Assembly: GCA_963715055.1 (NCBI GenBank)
Contig: CAVQRB010000017.1
Coordinates: forward strand, 1 to 64,000
Direction: 5' to 3'
DNA from: CAVQRB01 sp963715055
Lineage (GTDB): Bacteria; Pseudomonadota; Alphaproteobacteria; Rhodobacterales; Rhodobacteraceae
DNA length: 64,000 nt
Position 1 is the stretch's first letter. Each line of letters starts with the position of its first letter. The translations under genes and the position numbers were made by a program. Below are positions 1 to 9,765 of this stretch, in pieces. The notes beneath the pieces are model-generated. The model searched no databases. It was given only the letters and a program-made list of their open reading frames with translations, and was not told the DNA's origin.

Positions 1-1239
1 GCCGAGGCTGTAGGTCGGGAAGTAGCCGAAAAGCCCCACCGCCCAATGCACGTCCTGCAGGACACCGTTCGACGACCGGTCCACGCCAAAGCCGAAGTCC
101 GCCGCGAAACGGTCGTTCCAGGCCGCTTCCAGATCGCCGACCTGCAGATCACCCGCCATCAGCGCCCGTTCCAGATCGAAGCGCAGCAGCACATGAAGGT
201 TGTATTGCAACTCGTCGGCTTCGGTGCGGATATGGCCGTCGTTCACCCGGTTCACACAGGCATAGAAGGTCTCTTCATCGGCAATGCCGAAATCACCGAA
301 GGCCTCGCGCATCTCGCGGTAGAGCCAGCCGGTGAAGGCGCGGCTGCGGCCGATCTGGTTCTCGTAGATCCGGCTCTGGCTTTCATGCACCCCCATCGAC
401 ACCCCCTCGCCCAAGGGCGTCAGCAGGTAGTCGCGATGGATGTTCTGCTCATAGCAGGCGTGGCCGACCTCGTGGATCGTCGAATAGAAGCAATTGAACG
501 GATCAACCGGATTGGTGCGCGTGGTGATGCGCACATCGAGCCCTGAGCCCGAACTGAACGGGTGCACCGCCTTGTCGACGCGCCCATGGACCATGTCATA
601 ACCGAAGGCCTTCGCCAGCTTGCGCGTCAGCCGCATCTGGGATGCCTCGTCGAACGTGCCGGTGAGCCGGGGTGGCGCCTTGGCCGCCCGCACCGCCGCG
701 CGCAGGTCGGCCAATTCGGGCCGCAGCGCGCCGAACATCGCGGCAAGGTCTTCGCTGCTGGTGCCGGGCTCATAATCGGCGAGCAGGGCATCGTAGACAT
801 CGCCCCCCTTGGCCAGTGCCTGCCCCTCTTCACGTTTGAGCGCGATCACCTCTTCCAGCGTCGGCGCGAAGGCGGCGAAATCATCCGCCGCGCGCGCATC
901 GGCCCAGACGCCCTGCGCTTCGGACGTCACGCGGGCAATGCGGGCGGCCAGTTTCGCCGGAACCTTGCTCGACCGCTCGAAGGTGCGCCTGATGTGGCGC
1001 AAGTGGGCGGCCTCGGTAGAGCTGAGCTTCGTTCCTTCGAGAGCCGCGAGCCACTCGGCCACCCGCGGGTCGATCCGCCGGGCGTGCAGCACACTGGCAA
1101 TGGCCGCGCGCTCCTCGCCGCGTTGCGGGGCGGCCCCGCGCGGCATCACGGTCTCCTGATCCCACTCGAGCCGTCCGGCGATCTGCGCCAGCGCCTGCGT
1201 CTCACGGGTGAATTCCATCAGTTGGTCGAAAGCGGTCAT
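1..1239 (-). CDS. M32 family metallocarboxypeptidase (carboxypeptidase Taq), 3' end outside window
   Basis: The reading frame is open from the ATG at 1239 to the left edge, giving 413 residues of a family that is usually about 490 to 500 long, so only the C-terminus is missing. Peptidase family M32 enzymes are cytoplasmic zinc carboxypeptidases that remove C-terminal residues from peptides. The zinc motif HEVGH is at residues 256-260 and the ESQSR signature of the family follows at 286-290. The start is supported by an AGAGGAG ribosome-binding site about eight bases upstream. The start codon overlaps the stop codon of the heme A synthase gene (ATGA), so the two are probably translationally coupled although functionally unrelated. 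Family assignment is firm; the peptide substrates are unknown. Confidence 0.93.
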   Translation of the reverse strand, partial: MTAFDQLMEFTRETQALAQIAGRLEWDQETVMPRGAAPQRGEERAAIASVLHARRIDPRVAEWLAALEGTKLSSTEAAHLRHIRRTFERSSKVPAKLAARIARVTSEAQGVWADARAADDFAAFAPTLEEVIALKREEGQALAKGGDVYDALLADYEPGTSSEDLAAMFGALRPELADLRAAVRAAKAPPRLTGTFDEASQMRLTRKLAKAFGYDMVHGRVDKAVHPFSSGSGLDVRITTRTNPVDPFNCFYSTIHEVGHACYEQNIHRDYLLTPLGEGVSMGVHESQSRIYENQIGRSRAFTGWLYREMREAFGDFGIADEETFYACVNRVNDGHIRTEADELQYNLHVLLRFDLERALMAGDLQVGDLEAAWNDRFAADFGFGVDRSSNGVLQDVHWAVGLFGYFPTYSLG

Positions 1240-2390
1240 GCGCGGGCTCCTCTGAGCGATGTGACGATGGGGTAGCCCGACAGGAAGCGTGCCCTCAGGA
1301 TCAGGACCCAGACGATCACCGCCAATCCCTGATGGAAAATGGCGATATGGGCGGGTGCGCCATAAAGCACGGTGACGATACCGAGCACGATTTGAAGCAC
1401 CATCGCGGCCAGCACCGCATTGAAGGCAAAGCGTGTCTCGGGATGAACGGATTTCCGGCCACGCAGCCAGACAACGACCGTGAAGATCAGCAGGAGATAC
1501 CCCGACACCCGGTGGATGAACTGCACCAACCCCGGGCTTTCGAAGAAGTTGCGCCAGACCGGCTCGAAGGTGAAGGCCGTGGCCGGAAAGACCTGCCCGC
1601 CCATCAGCGGCCAGTCGGTGTAGCTGCGCCCGGCGTCGATGCCCGCGACAAGCGCGCCGAGGATGATCTGCAGGAAGGTGAAGTGCAAAAGCCCGGTGGA
1701 GAGGCCCCATTGCTTTTTCTCCTTGGCCCGCTGCGCCTGCAACAGATCGCGCGCCGTGCGCCCCATCTTCATGATGTACCAGGAGATGAGGCCCAGAATG
1801 ATGAAGGCGAGGCCGAGATGCGTGGCCAGCCGGTAGCTCGCCACATCGGTCATGCCCTCACCTTGCGTCACGCCGGAGGCGACCATCCACCAGCCGATCG
1901 CCCCTTGCGCGCCACCGAGGGCCCCCAGCAGCAGGAGCCGTGGCGTCCAGCCCGGCGGAATCTGACGTCGGATTGCGAAATAGCCAAAGCCCAAAGCCCA
2001 GACGAGGCCGATCACCCGCCCCAACTGCCGATGGCCCCATTCCCACCAGTAGATCACCTTGAAATCCGCAAGCTGCATCCACTGGTTCTGGATACGGAAT
2101 TCGTCGATCTCCTGGTATTTGGCGAATTCGCTCTCCCATTCGGCGGCATTCATCGGGGGCAAGGCCCCGGTGAAAGGACGCCACTCGGTGATGCTGAGCC
2201 CGGAGTCCGTCAGCCGCGTGAGCCCTCCCACGGCGATCATCAGGAAAACCAGGGCAAAAAGGATCATCAGCCAGACCCGGATTGCGCCGCGCGCGCCGGT
2301 CTGGCCCTTGTCGATCAGCCCCGGCTGTGCCGCGGGCCTCGCGGCCTCGGGGCTGCCCACCTCTTCGAAGATGCTGCGTTTCGGGCTCAT
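1236..2390 (-). CDS. ctaA: Heme A synthase (COX15/CtaA family)
   Basis: A 384-residue polytopic inner membrane protein with about eight hydrophobic segments. Heme A synthase oxidises the C8 methyl of heme O to a formyl group, supplying heme A for aa3-type cytochrome c oxidase. The conserved GGLTRLT stretch lies at residues 55-61 and is followed by the SGLSITEW motif typical of the alphaproteobacterial/mitochondrial COX15 type. The start has an AAGGAT ribosome-binding site at good spacing (RC of 2394-2402 region). It is the first gene of a two-gene unit with the M32 peptidase. No other cytochrome oxidase assembly gene is adjacent. Confidence 0.95.
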   Translation of the reverse strand: MSPKRSIFEEVGSPEAARPAAQPGLIDKGQTGARGAIRVWLMILFALVFLMIAVGGLTRLTDSGLSITEWRPFTGALPPMNAAEWESEFAKYQEIDEFRIQNQWMQLADFKVIYWWEWGHRQLGRVIGLVWALGFGYFAIRRQIPPGWTPRLLLLGALGGAQGAIGWWMVASGVTQGEGMTDVASYRLATHLGLAFIILGLISWYIMKMGRTARDLLQAQRAKEKKQWGLSTGLLHFTFLQIILGALVAGIDAGRSYTDWPLMGGQVFPATAFTFEPVWRNFFESPGLVQFIHRVSGYLLLIFTVVVWLRGRKSVHPETRFAFNAVLAAMVLQIVLGIVTVLYGAPAHIAIFHQGLAVIVWVLILRARFLSGYPIVTSLRGARA

Positions 2391-2455
2391 CTGGGATCCT
2401 TGTCTGCGCTCTTTGCCGCGAACCTATGTCGGGCGGCGTCCGAGGTCCAGCGCGA

Positions 2456-3211
2456 CTAGGTGTCGCCGCCCTTGCCGCGCAGCAACTGCCGAAGGAGGCC
2501 ATGCAGCATCTGAACATCGGCGCGAGTCAGCGGCATCCGGCTCCACATGTTGCGCAGGTTGGTGCGCATCGACTGCGACTTGTGCTCGGGGTAGAAGAAC
2601 CCCGCCTGATCGAGACGGCTCTCGAAATGGTCGGCGAGTTTCTCGACCTCGATGCCTTCGGCCCAGACACTGCCGCCCATCTCGACGGCCTCATGCGTCA
2701 CCTCGCCGGTGGCGCGCCGCCATTCGTAGCCCATGAGCAGCACGCATTGCGCGAGGTTGAGCGAGGGGAACGCCGGGTTCACCGGCACCGAGATGATCGC
2801 ATTGGCCCGCGCGATGTCCTCGTTCTCGAGCCCGGCCCGCTCCGGCCCGAACATCACGGCAACCCGTTGTCCTTCCGCGATCTTCCGCGCCGCGAGCCGC
2901 ATCGCCTCTTCGGGACTGAAGACAGGCTTCGTCAGATCGCGCTGGCGGGCCGTGGTGGCGAAGACATAGTGGCAATCGCCGATGCCGCCGGGCAGATCGG
3001 CGCTCAGCTGCGCCTCATCCAGCAACCGTCCCGCGCCACTTGCCAGCGCCACGGCGGACTGGCTCGGCCAGCCGTCGCGCGGCGCCACGATCCGCATCCG
3101 GTCGAGCCCGAAATTCCACATCGCCCGCGCCGAGGCGCCGATGTTCTCGCCCATCTGCGGACGGACCAGCACGAAAGCAGGGGTTGCGGGAAGGGCGACA
3201 GGCTTTGACAT
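2456..3211 (-). CDS. SPOUT-class RNA methyltransferase, TrmJ/TrmH group 1
   Basis: About 251 residues from the ATG at 3211. The N-terminal part has the RPQMGENIGASARAMWNFG stretch and the C-terminal half has the knot motifs MFGPERAGL and SLNLAQCV that define the TrmH/SpoU fold, which uses S-adenosylmethionine to 2'-O-methylate RNA. The TrmJ group modifies position 32 of tRNAs, and that is the likeliest role; the sequence alone does not fix the target. An in-frame ATG at 3223 is an equally possible start, and the frame continues to 3361, but the extra N-terminal sequence there overlaps the promoter zone of the divergent ThiE-like gene and does not look like the family. Neither ATG has a strong ribosome-binding site. 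Confidence 0.88.
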   Translation of the reverse strand: MSKPVALPATPAFVLVRPQMGENIGASARAMWNFGLDRMRIVAPRDGWPSQSAVALASGAGRLLDEAQLSADLPGGIGDCHYVFATTARQRDLTKPVFSPEEAMRLAARKIAEGQRVAVMFGPERAGLENEDIARANAIISVPVNPAFPSLNLAQCVLLMGYEWRRATGEVTHEAVEMGGSVWAEGIEVEKLADHFESRLDQAGFFYPEHKSQSMRTNLRNMWSRMPLTRADVQMLHGLLRQLLRGKGGDT

Positions 3212-3353
3212 GGGCGGCGTCATAAGCGCTCGAAGGACCCGGCGCAACGGCGCGCTTGGCGTAACCGGGCAAGATCGCCTCGTTATCGCAAAAAAGTTTT
3301 CATTCCCCGGCGCTTGCGCTACTGCTTCGGGCAAGCATCGAAGGACCGACCCC

Positions 3354-3974
3354 ATGGACACGCGCGACGCGCCGCAGCTCTACCTCATCACCCCGCCCGA
3401 AATAGAACTGGGAACCTTCCCGGACCTCCTGGCCCGGGTGCTGGACAGCCATGCCATCGCCTGCGTCCGCCTGAGCCTTGCGACCCGCGACGAGGACCGC
3501 CTGTCGCGCGCCGCCGACGCCCTGCGCGAGATCACCCATGCCCGCGATGTGGCGCTGGTGATCAGCGAGCATGTGAAACTGTCCGAGCGCCTCGGCCTCG
3601 ACGGGGTGCATCTGACGGATGCGGCACACTCCGTGCGGGCCACGCGCAAGGCGCTTGGAGAAGATGCGATTGTCGGATGCTACTGCGGCACGTCGCGCCA
3701 CGACGGGATGAGCGCTGGCGAGGCCGGAGCGGATTACGTGAGTTTCGGCCCCGTCGCGGCCTCCAACCTCGGCGATGGGAGTTTCGCCGAACTCGATCTT
3801 TTCCAGTGGTGGTCGGAAGTGATCGAAGTACCCGTGATCGCCGAAGGCGGGCTCGACACGGGTCTGGTGGCGCAATTGGCGCCCTACACTGATTTCTTCG
3901 GCTTCGGCGACGAGATCTGGCGCGCCGAGAACCCGGTCGATGCCCTGAGCGCGCTGATCGCGGCCATGCGCTGA
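3354..3974 (+). CDS. Thiamine phosphate synthase-like TIM barrel (ThiE/TenI family)
   Basis: 206 residues beginning MDTRDAPQLYLITPP. The family couples the pyrimidine and thiazole halves of thiamine. The family fold is clear from LGLDGVHL in the middle, then GADYVSFGPV and PVIAEGGLD strands towards the C-terminus. The segment following GPV reads AASNLGDG rather than the usual phosphate-binding F-P-T-x-T-K pattern, and no other thiamine gene is nearby. It could therefore be a divergent paralogue with another substrate. The start was placed at 3354 because the sequence upstream of it in the same frame is antisense to the methyltransferase gene and shows no homology. It converges on the HupE gene with five bases between stops. 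Confidence 0.8.
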   Translation: MDTRDAPQLYLITPPEIELGTFPDLLARVLDSHAIACVRLSLATRDEDRLSRAADALREITHARDVALVISEHVKLSERLGLDGVHLTDAAHSVRATRKALGEDAIVGCYCGTSRHDGMSAGEAGADYVSFGPVAASNLGDGSFAELDLFQWWSEVIEVPVIAEGGLDTGLVAQLAPYTDFFGFGDEIWRAENPVDALSALIAAMR

Positions 3975-3979
3975 GCGGA

Positions 3980-5173
3980 TCAGAAGAAGACCCGCTCCAC
4001 CGTCCAATAGGCGCCGATGGCCGCGATGATCAGCGAGGCCGGGATCGACACGGCGCGGAACATGACCGCATATCGCGCGACGGGGGCCTCCGCTTCCGAC
4101 AGCGGCGCGCGCTTCGCCAGTTGCACGCAGAAGGCGAGAAGAAGCGCGGCCAGCGCGATCACCGTCAGCTGCCCCAACTCCACGCCCACGTTGAAACCGA
4201 TGAGCGCCGGGACGAACTGATCTTCCGGCAATCCGAAATCGCCCAGCACCGAGGCGAACCCCAGCCCGTGCAACAACCCGAAACCGAAGATGACCAGCGG
4301 TCGCCACCGGCTCAAACCGCGCCGAAAGACGTTCTCCACCGCCACATAGACGATGGAGGCGGCGATCAGCGGCTCGACGATGCTGGCGGGCACCGTGACG
4401 ATCCCCAGCGCGCCAAGCGCCAGCGTGACCGTATGGGCAAGCGTGAATGCGCTGACCTGCCACAGGAGCGGCTGCCAGCGGGTCGACAGGAAAAACAGCC
4501 CCAGCACGAAGAGAATATGATCGAGCCCCTTGGGCAGGATGTGGTCGAACCCCACCGGCACGTAGCTCCAGAAGGCCTCGCCCGGGGTCTGGGCATCGCC
4601 GCCGGCCAGCGCAATCGGCGGGCTGCTTTGCCCGCCATCAAGATAGCCTGTGTAGGGCGCGTCGACGCCCTGCTGGCGCAGGACCATGGCGCCCGCCCCC
4701 GCCGGCCAGTTGAAAACGATGGCTTCGGCCCCCTCCGGCAGGGGCGCTTCGAGTGCGATGGTGGTGACCCGTGGCAATTCGATGTCGACGTCATCGGGGC
4801 TATCCGCCGAGACCATCGTAAAGGCGAGCGGCCCGCCAGCGTTGCTGAGCGGCAGCGCGTTCCAGGCGGCGACGATCTCGGGCAGACGGGCCAGAAGCGC
4901 CTCCCCCGGCAGGGCCCGCAGCGCATCGTAATCGGCAGCAGCAGGATCGGCGTCGGTATCCGCGACAGCGTCGAGATCGATGCCCGCGAGGAAAGCTTCG
5001 AGGTTCACCCGCATGTCAAGCCGAAGTGTGCCGTCTGGCGTAAGGGTCATATCCGCGATCGTGGGCAGGACCTCATGGGCCAGTGCTTTCACGCTCGCAA
5101 ATCCCTGGCAAAGACCTAAAGTCAAAAGCACGACCCATAGCCGCACCGTCGCCAAAAAGAAGGTCCTGTCCAT
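3980..5173 (-). CDS. HupE/UreJ family membrane protein with long N-terminal extracytoplasmic domain
   Basis: 397 residues: a signal peptide (about 1-32, ending ALA before HEVLP), a soluble domain of about 170 residues, and a C-terminal six- or seven-segment membrane domain. The membrane domain carries GLDHILFVLGL, TLAHTVTLAL and GLLHGLGFA, the histidine-rich signature of HupE/UreJ nickel or cobalt permeases. A role in metal uptake is inferred. The ATG at 5173 shares the four bases CATG with the divergent DUF4198 start. A TTG at 5155, preceded by AGGA at eight bases, or a GTG at 5146 would be alternative starts that still leave a usable signal peptide. The metal is not determined by the sequence. 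Confidence 0.85.
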   Translation of the reverse strand: MDRTFFLATVRLWVVLLTLGLCQGFASVKALAHEVLPTIADMTLTPDGTLRLDMRVNLEAFLAGIDLDAVADTDADPAAADYDALRALPGEALLARLPEIVAAWNALPLSNAGGPLAFTMVSADSPDDVDIELPRVTTIALEAPLPEGAEAIVFNWPAGAGAMVLRQQGVDAPYTGYLDGGQSSPPIALAGGDAQTPGEAFWSYVPVGFDHILPKGLDHILFVLGLFFLSTRWQPLLWQVSAFTLAHTVTLALGALGIVTVPASIVEPLIAASIVYVAVENVFRRGLSRWRPLVIFGFGLLHGLGFASVLGDFGLPEDQFVPALIGFNVGVELGQLTVIALAALLLAFCVQLAKRAPLSEAEAPVARYAVMFRAVSIPASLIIAAIGAYWTVERVFF

Positions 5174-5981
5174 GTTTTTTGCTCGTCTTTTCGTTGTCTT
5201 GTCATTCGCGGCGGCACATGCTGCCTCTTCCCATGAGTTTTGGATCGAACCGCAGCAATATCAAGTGGAAAGCGGCGCAGAGCTTCTGGCCAACCTGCGC
5301 AACGGCGAGACTTTCAAAGGCTCCTCGCTGGCCTGGTTCGACCGGCAGTTCACCCGCTTCGAGATGGTCAGCGGCGATAAGACCCTTCCCGTCACAGGCC
5401 GGGCAGGCGACGTGCCGGCGTTGCAGGCGACCGCCCCCGGGGATGGCCTCCTTGTCATTCTGCATGAAACCACGCCCACCGCGCTGACCTATACCGAATG
5501 GCCAAAGTTCCTGCGCTTCGCCGCGCACAAGGACTTTCCCAATGCCGAAGCCGAGCATCTGGCAAGGGGCTGGCCCACCGAAGGATTCCGCGAAAGCTAC
5601 ACGCGGCACGTCAAGGCGCTGGTGGCCGTGGGCGATGGCGCCGGGGCCGACCGGGCCTTCGGGATGGCGACCGAATTCGTGGCGCTGACCAACCCCTATG
5701 ACCCCGGCTTCGGTGCCACAATGGAGGTCGCTTTGCGCTACCGGGATGCCCCGCGCGCCGATGCGCAGGTCGAAGTGTTCGACAAGGCACCGGACGGCAC
5801 CGTCGCGGTCACGCTGCACCGCACGGATGCCGCCGGGATCGCCCGGATTCCGGTAACGCGCGGTCACGCCTATCTCTTCGACGCGGTCGTCCTTCGCCCG
5901 GCGCCTCCCGCCGGTACCGACGCACGCGCGCCCGTCTGGGAAACGCTCTGGGCCGCGCTGACCTTCCGAGTACCGGACTGA
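5172..5981 (+). CDS. DUF4198 domain periplasmic protein
   Basis: 269 residues with a signal peptide (MFFARLFVVLSFAAAHAASS, then HEFWIEP). The HEFW start of the mature protein and the two beta-rich halves match DUF4198/COG5266, a family described as a periplasmic component of cobalt or nickel uptake. The ribosome-binding site AGAAGG eight bases before the ATG supports this start. The gene is head to head with the HupE/UreJ gene, with start codons overlapping. Because of the shared position and the family annotations, a joint metal-handling role is likely but inferred. No metal-binding motif beyond the N-terminal histidine was recognised. Confidence 0.82.
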   Translation: MFFARLFVVLSFAAAHAASSHEFWIEPQQYQVESGAELLANLRNGETFKGSSLAWFDRQFTRFEMVSGDKTLPVTGRAGDVPALQATAPGDGLLVILHETTPTALTYTEWPKFLRFAAHKDFPNAEAEHLARGWPTEGFRESYTRHVKALVAVGDGAGADRAFGMATEFVALTNPYDPGFGATMEVALRYRDAPRADAQVEVFDKAPDGTVAVTLHRTDAAGIARIPVTRGHAYLFDAVVLRPAPPAGTDARAPVWETLWAALTFRVPD

Positions 5982-6024
5982 AACCACTCTTGAACCTTGG
6001 CAGGATCGCGGTCAGAAGACTTGC

Positions 6025-6914
6025 ATGAAAATTGCGCCCGACATCCTGTGCATCGGTTCGGTCCTCTGGGACGTGATCGGACGCTCCGCCAGCGCCATGC
6101 GGCAAGGCTCCGATGTACCGGGACGCATCACCCGGTTGCCGGGTGGGGTCGCGATGAACATCGCCATGACGCTCGTGCGCTTCGGGCTGACACCGGCGCT
6201 TCTGACTGCGATCGGGCGCGATGCCGAAGGCGAGGAACTGATCGCCGCCTGTGCCGCGCGCGGCATGATCACGGAGACGGTCTATCGCTCGGATGACCTG
6301 CCCACGGACATCTACATGGCAGTGGAAGGGGCAAACGGTCTGATCGCGGCGATTGCGGATGCCCATTCGCTCGAAGCCGCGGGCGCCAAGATCCTCGCAC
6401 CGCTCTCCGACGGGCGGATCGCCACGCCGCAGGACCCATACGCGGGTCCCGTGGCCCTCGATGGCAACCTGACCCTCGATCTGCTCAGCGACATCGCCCG
6501 CAGCCCGCTTCTGGCGGCGGCAGACCTGCGCGTGGCCCCGGCCTCGCCCGGCAAGGCGGAACGGCTCGCCCCCTTCGTGCAAGCCGGACGCGGCACCCTC
6601 TATGTCAATCTCGAGGAAGCGGGGCTGCTCTGCCAGACCACTTTTGCGACCTCGCGCGCAGCGGCTGAAGGTCTGCTGAAGCGCGGGGCCGCCCGTGCGC
6701 TCGTCACTGATGGTGGTGCAGATGCGACCGAAGGACGCCCTGACGGCCTGCTGACCCGCACGCCGCCGCAGGTGCTGGTCACCCGCGTGACCGGAGCGGG
6801 CGACACCTTCATGGCCGCCCATATCGCCGCCGAAGCGGAGGGCGCTCCCCCCGACGCGGCCCTCGAGCGGGCCTTGCAGGCCGCCGCCATCTATGTCTCC
6901 GGAGAAACTGCCCT

Positions 6915-6918
<4 letters not shown>
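6025..6918 (+). CDS. psuK: PfkB-family kinase, probable pseudouridine kinase
   Basis: 297 residues of the ribokinase (PfkB) fold: an N-terminal strand DILCIGSVLWDVIGR, the GGVAMNIAMTLVRFG substrate motif around residues 40-54, and the C-terminal signature TGAGDTFMA with the catalytic aspartate. Pseudouridine kinase phosphorylates pseudouridine at the 5' position. The specific assignment rests on the next gene, a clear pseudouridine-5'-phosphate glycosidase, whose TTG start overlaps this stop codon (TTGA). Together they salvage pseudouridine released by RNA turnover into uracil and ribose 5-phosphate. No dedicated nucleoside transporter lies alongside. Confidence 0.88.
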
Positions 6919-7841
<923 letters not shown>

Positions 7842-7923
7842 ACTTCCCTCACCGGGCGGCCCTCTCCCATTGTAGTCCTGCACCAAAGGACATAATTAAT
7901 GACGGACCCAAGCCGGACGCGCC

Positions 7924-8643
7924 ATGACCACCCCTTTCGACCAAGACCTGCCCGCACCACCAAAGCGCAGCCTTTTTGCCAGGATGCGGGCGAATTTCCT
8001 GACCGGTCTTGTGGTTATCGCCCCTGTCGGCCTGACGATCTGGCTGATCTGGACCGTGGTGGGCTGGATCGACGGATGGGTGCTGCCGCTGGTGCCCAAC
8101 AGCTACCAGCCCGACAAGTTCATCCAGAACCTGCTTGGGCTCGACCCGGAAGTGCAGATCAACATCCGCGGCATCGGCGTCGTCATCTTTCTGGTCTTCA
8201 CGATGGTCGTGGGCTGGATGGCCAAGGGCCTCATCGGGCGCTCGCTTATCCGCTTCGGCGAAAGCCTCGTGGAACGCACTCCCGTCGTGCGCTCCGTCTA
8301 TTCCGGCATCAAGCAGATATCGGAAACGGTCTTCGCCCAGTCCGAGCGCTCCTTCGAGACGGCCTGCATCATCGAGTATCCGCGAAAGGGCATCTGGGCG
8401 CTGGGGTTCGTGTCGACAACCACAAGGGGAGAAGTCTCGACGCGTGGCAACGACGGACGCCCGATGCTCAGCGTCTTCCTGCCCACCACCCCGAACCCGA
8501 CCTCGGGCTTCCTGCTCTTCGTGCCCGAAGAGGATGTGATCGAGCTTGACATGACGGTGGAGGATGCGGCCAAACTGGTGATTTCGGCGGGTCTCGTCTA
8601 TCCCAACGGCAAGGATGGCGAGCCGAAAGCGCCTGCCGCCTGA
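7924..8643 (+). CDS. DUF502 family membrane protein
   Basis: 239 residues with two hydrophobic segments near residues 25-50 and 85-105, followed by a cytoplasmic or periplasmic beta-rich tail. The stretch ERTPVVRSVYSGIKQISETV is the recognisable core of DUF502, a family found widely in bacteria and plants without an established biochemical role. The gene is preceded by an 82-base spacer after psuG and has its stop immediately adjacent (no spacing) to the stop of the convergent patatin gene, so there is no room for a conventional terminator between them. Function unknown. Confidence 0.9.
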   Translation: MTTPFDQDLPAPPKRSLFARMRANFLTGLVVIAPVGLTIWLIWTVVGWIDGWVLPLVPNSYQPDKFIQNLLGLDPEVQINIRGIGVVIFLVFTMVVGWMAKGLIGRSLIRFGESLVERTPVVRSVYSGIKQISETVFAQSERSFETACIIEYPRKGIWALGFVSTTTRGEVSTRGNDGRPMLSVFLPTTPNPTSGFLLFVPEEDVIELDMTVEDAAKLVISAGLVYPNGKDGEPKAPAA

Positions 8644-9678
8644 CTACTGGAACATCTCCACCAGATCGACCGAGCTCCTTTCATTGAGATCGGACTTGTG
8701 GTGCTCCAGAAAACGGTCCGCCGCGCGTTGCCCTGCCTCCTTGAGCCGCGCCAGCGTATAGGGCGTGGCAATGAGTTTCGTCGCGACGCTCAATTCGTTC
8801 ATCAGCGCATCGTCGGCGATCATATGCACGAGCATGTTGCGCTTGTCCGTCTTGCCCAGATGCCCCTGCTCCAGTAGGCGCTGGACGAACTCGATCGCCC
8901 GAAGCTCGCGCAGCAGCGAGGAGTTGAAGCTGATCTCGTTGATCCTGTTCTGGATTTCCTGCGCGGTGCGGGGAATTTCCGTGCGTTCCAGAGGGTTTAT
9001 GTTGACCACGACAATGTCGCGCGGGAGTCGCTTGTGAAAGAGTGGGAAGAGCGCCGGGTTGCCAGTATAGCCGCCATCCCAGAAGGCCTCGACCTTCCCG
9101 GTCTCCTCGTCATGCACCTCCACCGCCCGGAACAGCGTGGGCAGGCAGGCGGAGGCGAGGATCGCCTCGGTGCTGATCTCGCTGTCCTTGAAGACCCGTA
9201 CCTTGCCGTTGCGGACCCGCGTCGCACAGATGAAAAGCTCCGGCCCCGAAGCGGTCTCGGCGCAGACCTCATCGAAATCGAACTGCTCCACGATCGGGCG
9301 CAGCGGATTGTTGTAGAACGGGCCGTAAGCATAGGGCGACACGATCCGGCTCAGGGTGTCGGCGGCCAGGAAAGGCAGCGAATACTCCAGCGCCCGGCTG
9401 ACTTGGGTCAGTGAAAACGGTGCCATCCAGCCTTGCATCGCCCCGTCGTCGCGCGCTCCGACCTCACCCCAGAGCCAGTCGAGCCTGTCGCGCGCGCCCT
9501 CGCGTCCGCCAGCGATCATGCCGGATTTGAAAGCCGCCCCGTTGAGCGCCCCGGCCGAGGTGCCGGTGATCGCCGCAACCTCAACATCCTCTTCGCTCAG
9601 AAGCCGGTCCAGCACACCCCAGGTGAAGGCGCCATGCGCCCCGCCGCCCTGAAGTGCCAGGTTGATCCGCTTGGTCAT
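8644..9678 (-). CDS. Patatin-like phospholipase/esterase
   Basis: 344 residues. The oxyanion loop GGGAHGAF (11-18) and the nucleophile elbow GTSAG with Ser41 belong to the patatin family, and the dyad aspartate is in the DGGYTGNP motif near residue 200. Patatin enzymes are Ser-Asp acyl hydrolases acting on membrane or storage lipids. It lies directly downstream of bdhA in the same direction (87-base spacer, GAGGGAG ribosome-binding site), so it may be co-expressed with 3-hydroxybutyrate metabolism; whether it acts on phospholipid or on hydroxybutyrate esters cannot be read from the sequence. No signal peptide is seen, so it is probably cytoplasmic. Confidence 0.9.
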   Translation of the reverse strand: MTKRINLALQGGGAHGAFTWGVLDRLLSEEDVEVAAITGTSAGALNGAAFKSGMIAGGREGARDRLDWLWGEVGARDDGAMQGWMAPFSLTQVSRALEYSLPFLAADTLSRIVSPYAYGPFYNNPLRPIVEQFDFDEVCAETASGPELFICATRVRNGKVRVFKDSEISTEAILASACLPTLFRAVEVHDEETGKVEAFWDGGYTGNPALFPLFHKRLPRDIVVVNINPLERTEIPRTAQEIQNRINEISFNSSLLRELRAIEFVQRLLEQGHLGKTDKRNMLVHMIADDALMNELSVATKLIATPYTLARLKEAGQRAADRFLEHHKSDLNERSSVDLVEMFQ

Positions 9679-9765
9679 GCTCGCTCCCTCGTTCCAGCTT
9701 CGATCGCTTGGGCGGCATAGCCGCTCCGGATGTGATGCGTCTTAACGCAGCGCGCGCCTCTGCAG

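Noticed and set aside
1332..2459. A 375-codon open frame opposite heme A synthase
   Set aside because: It is antisense to a clearly conserved membrane protein and is low in hydrophobic pattern or domain content; a shadow frame.
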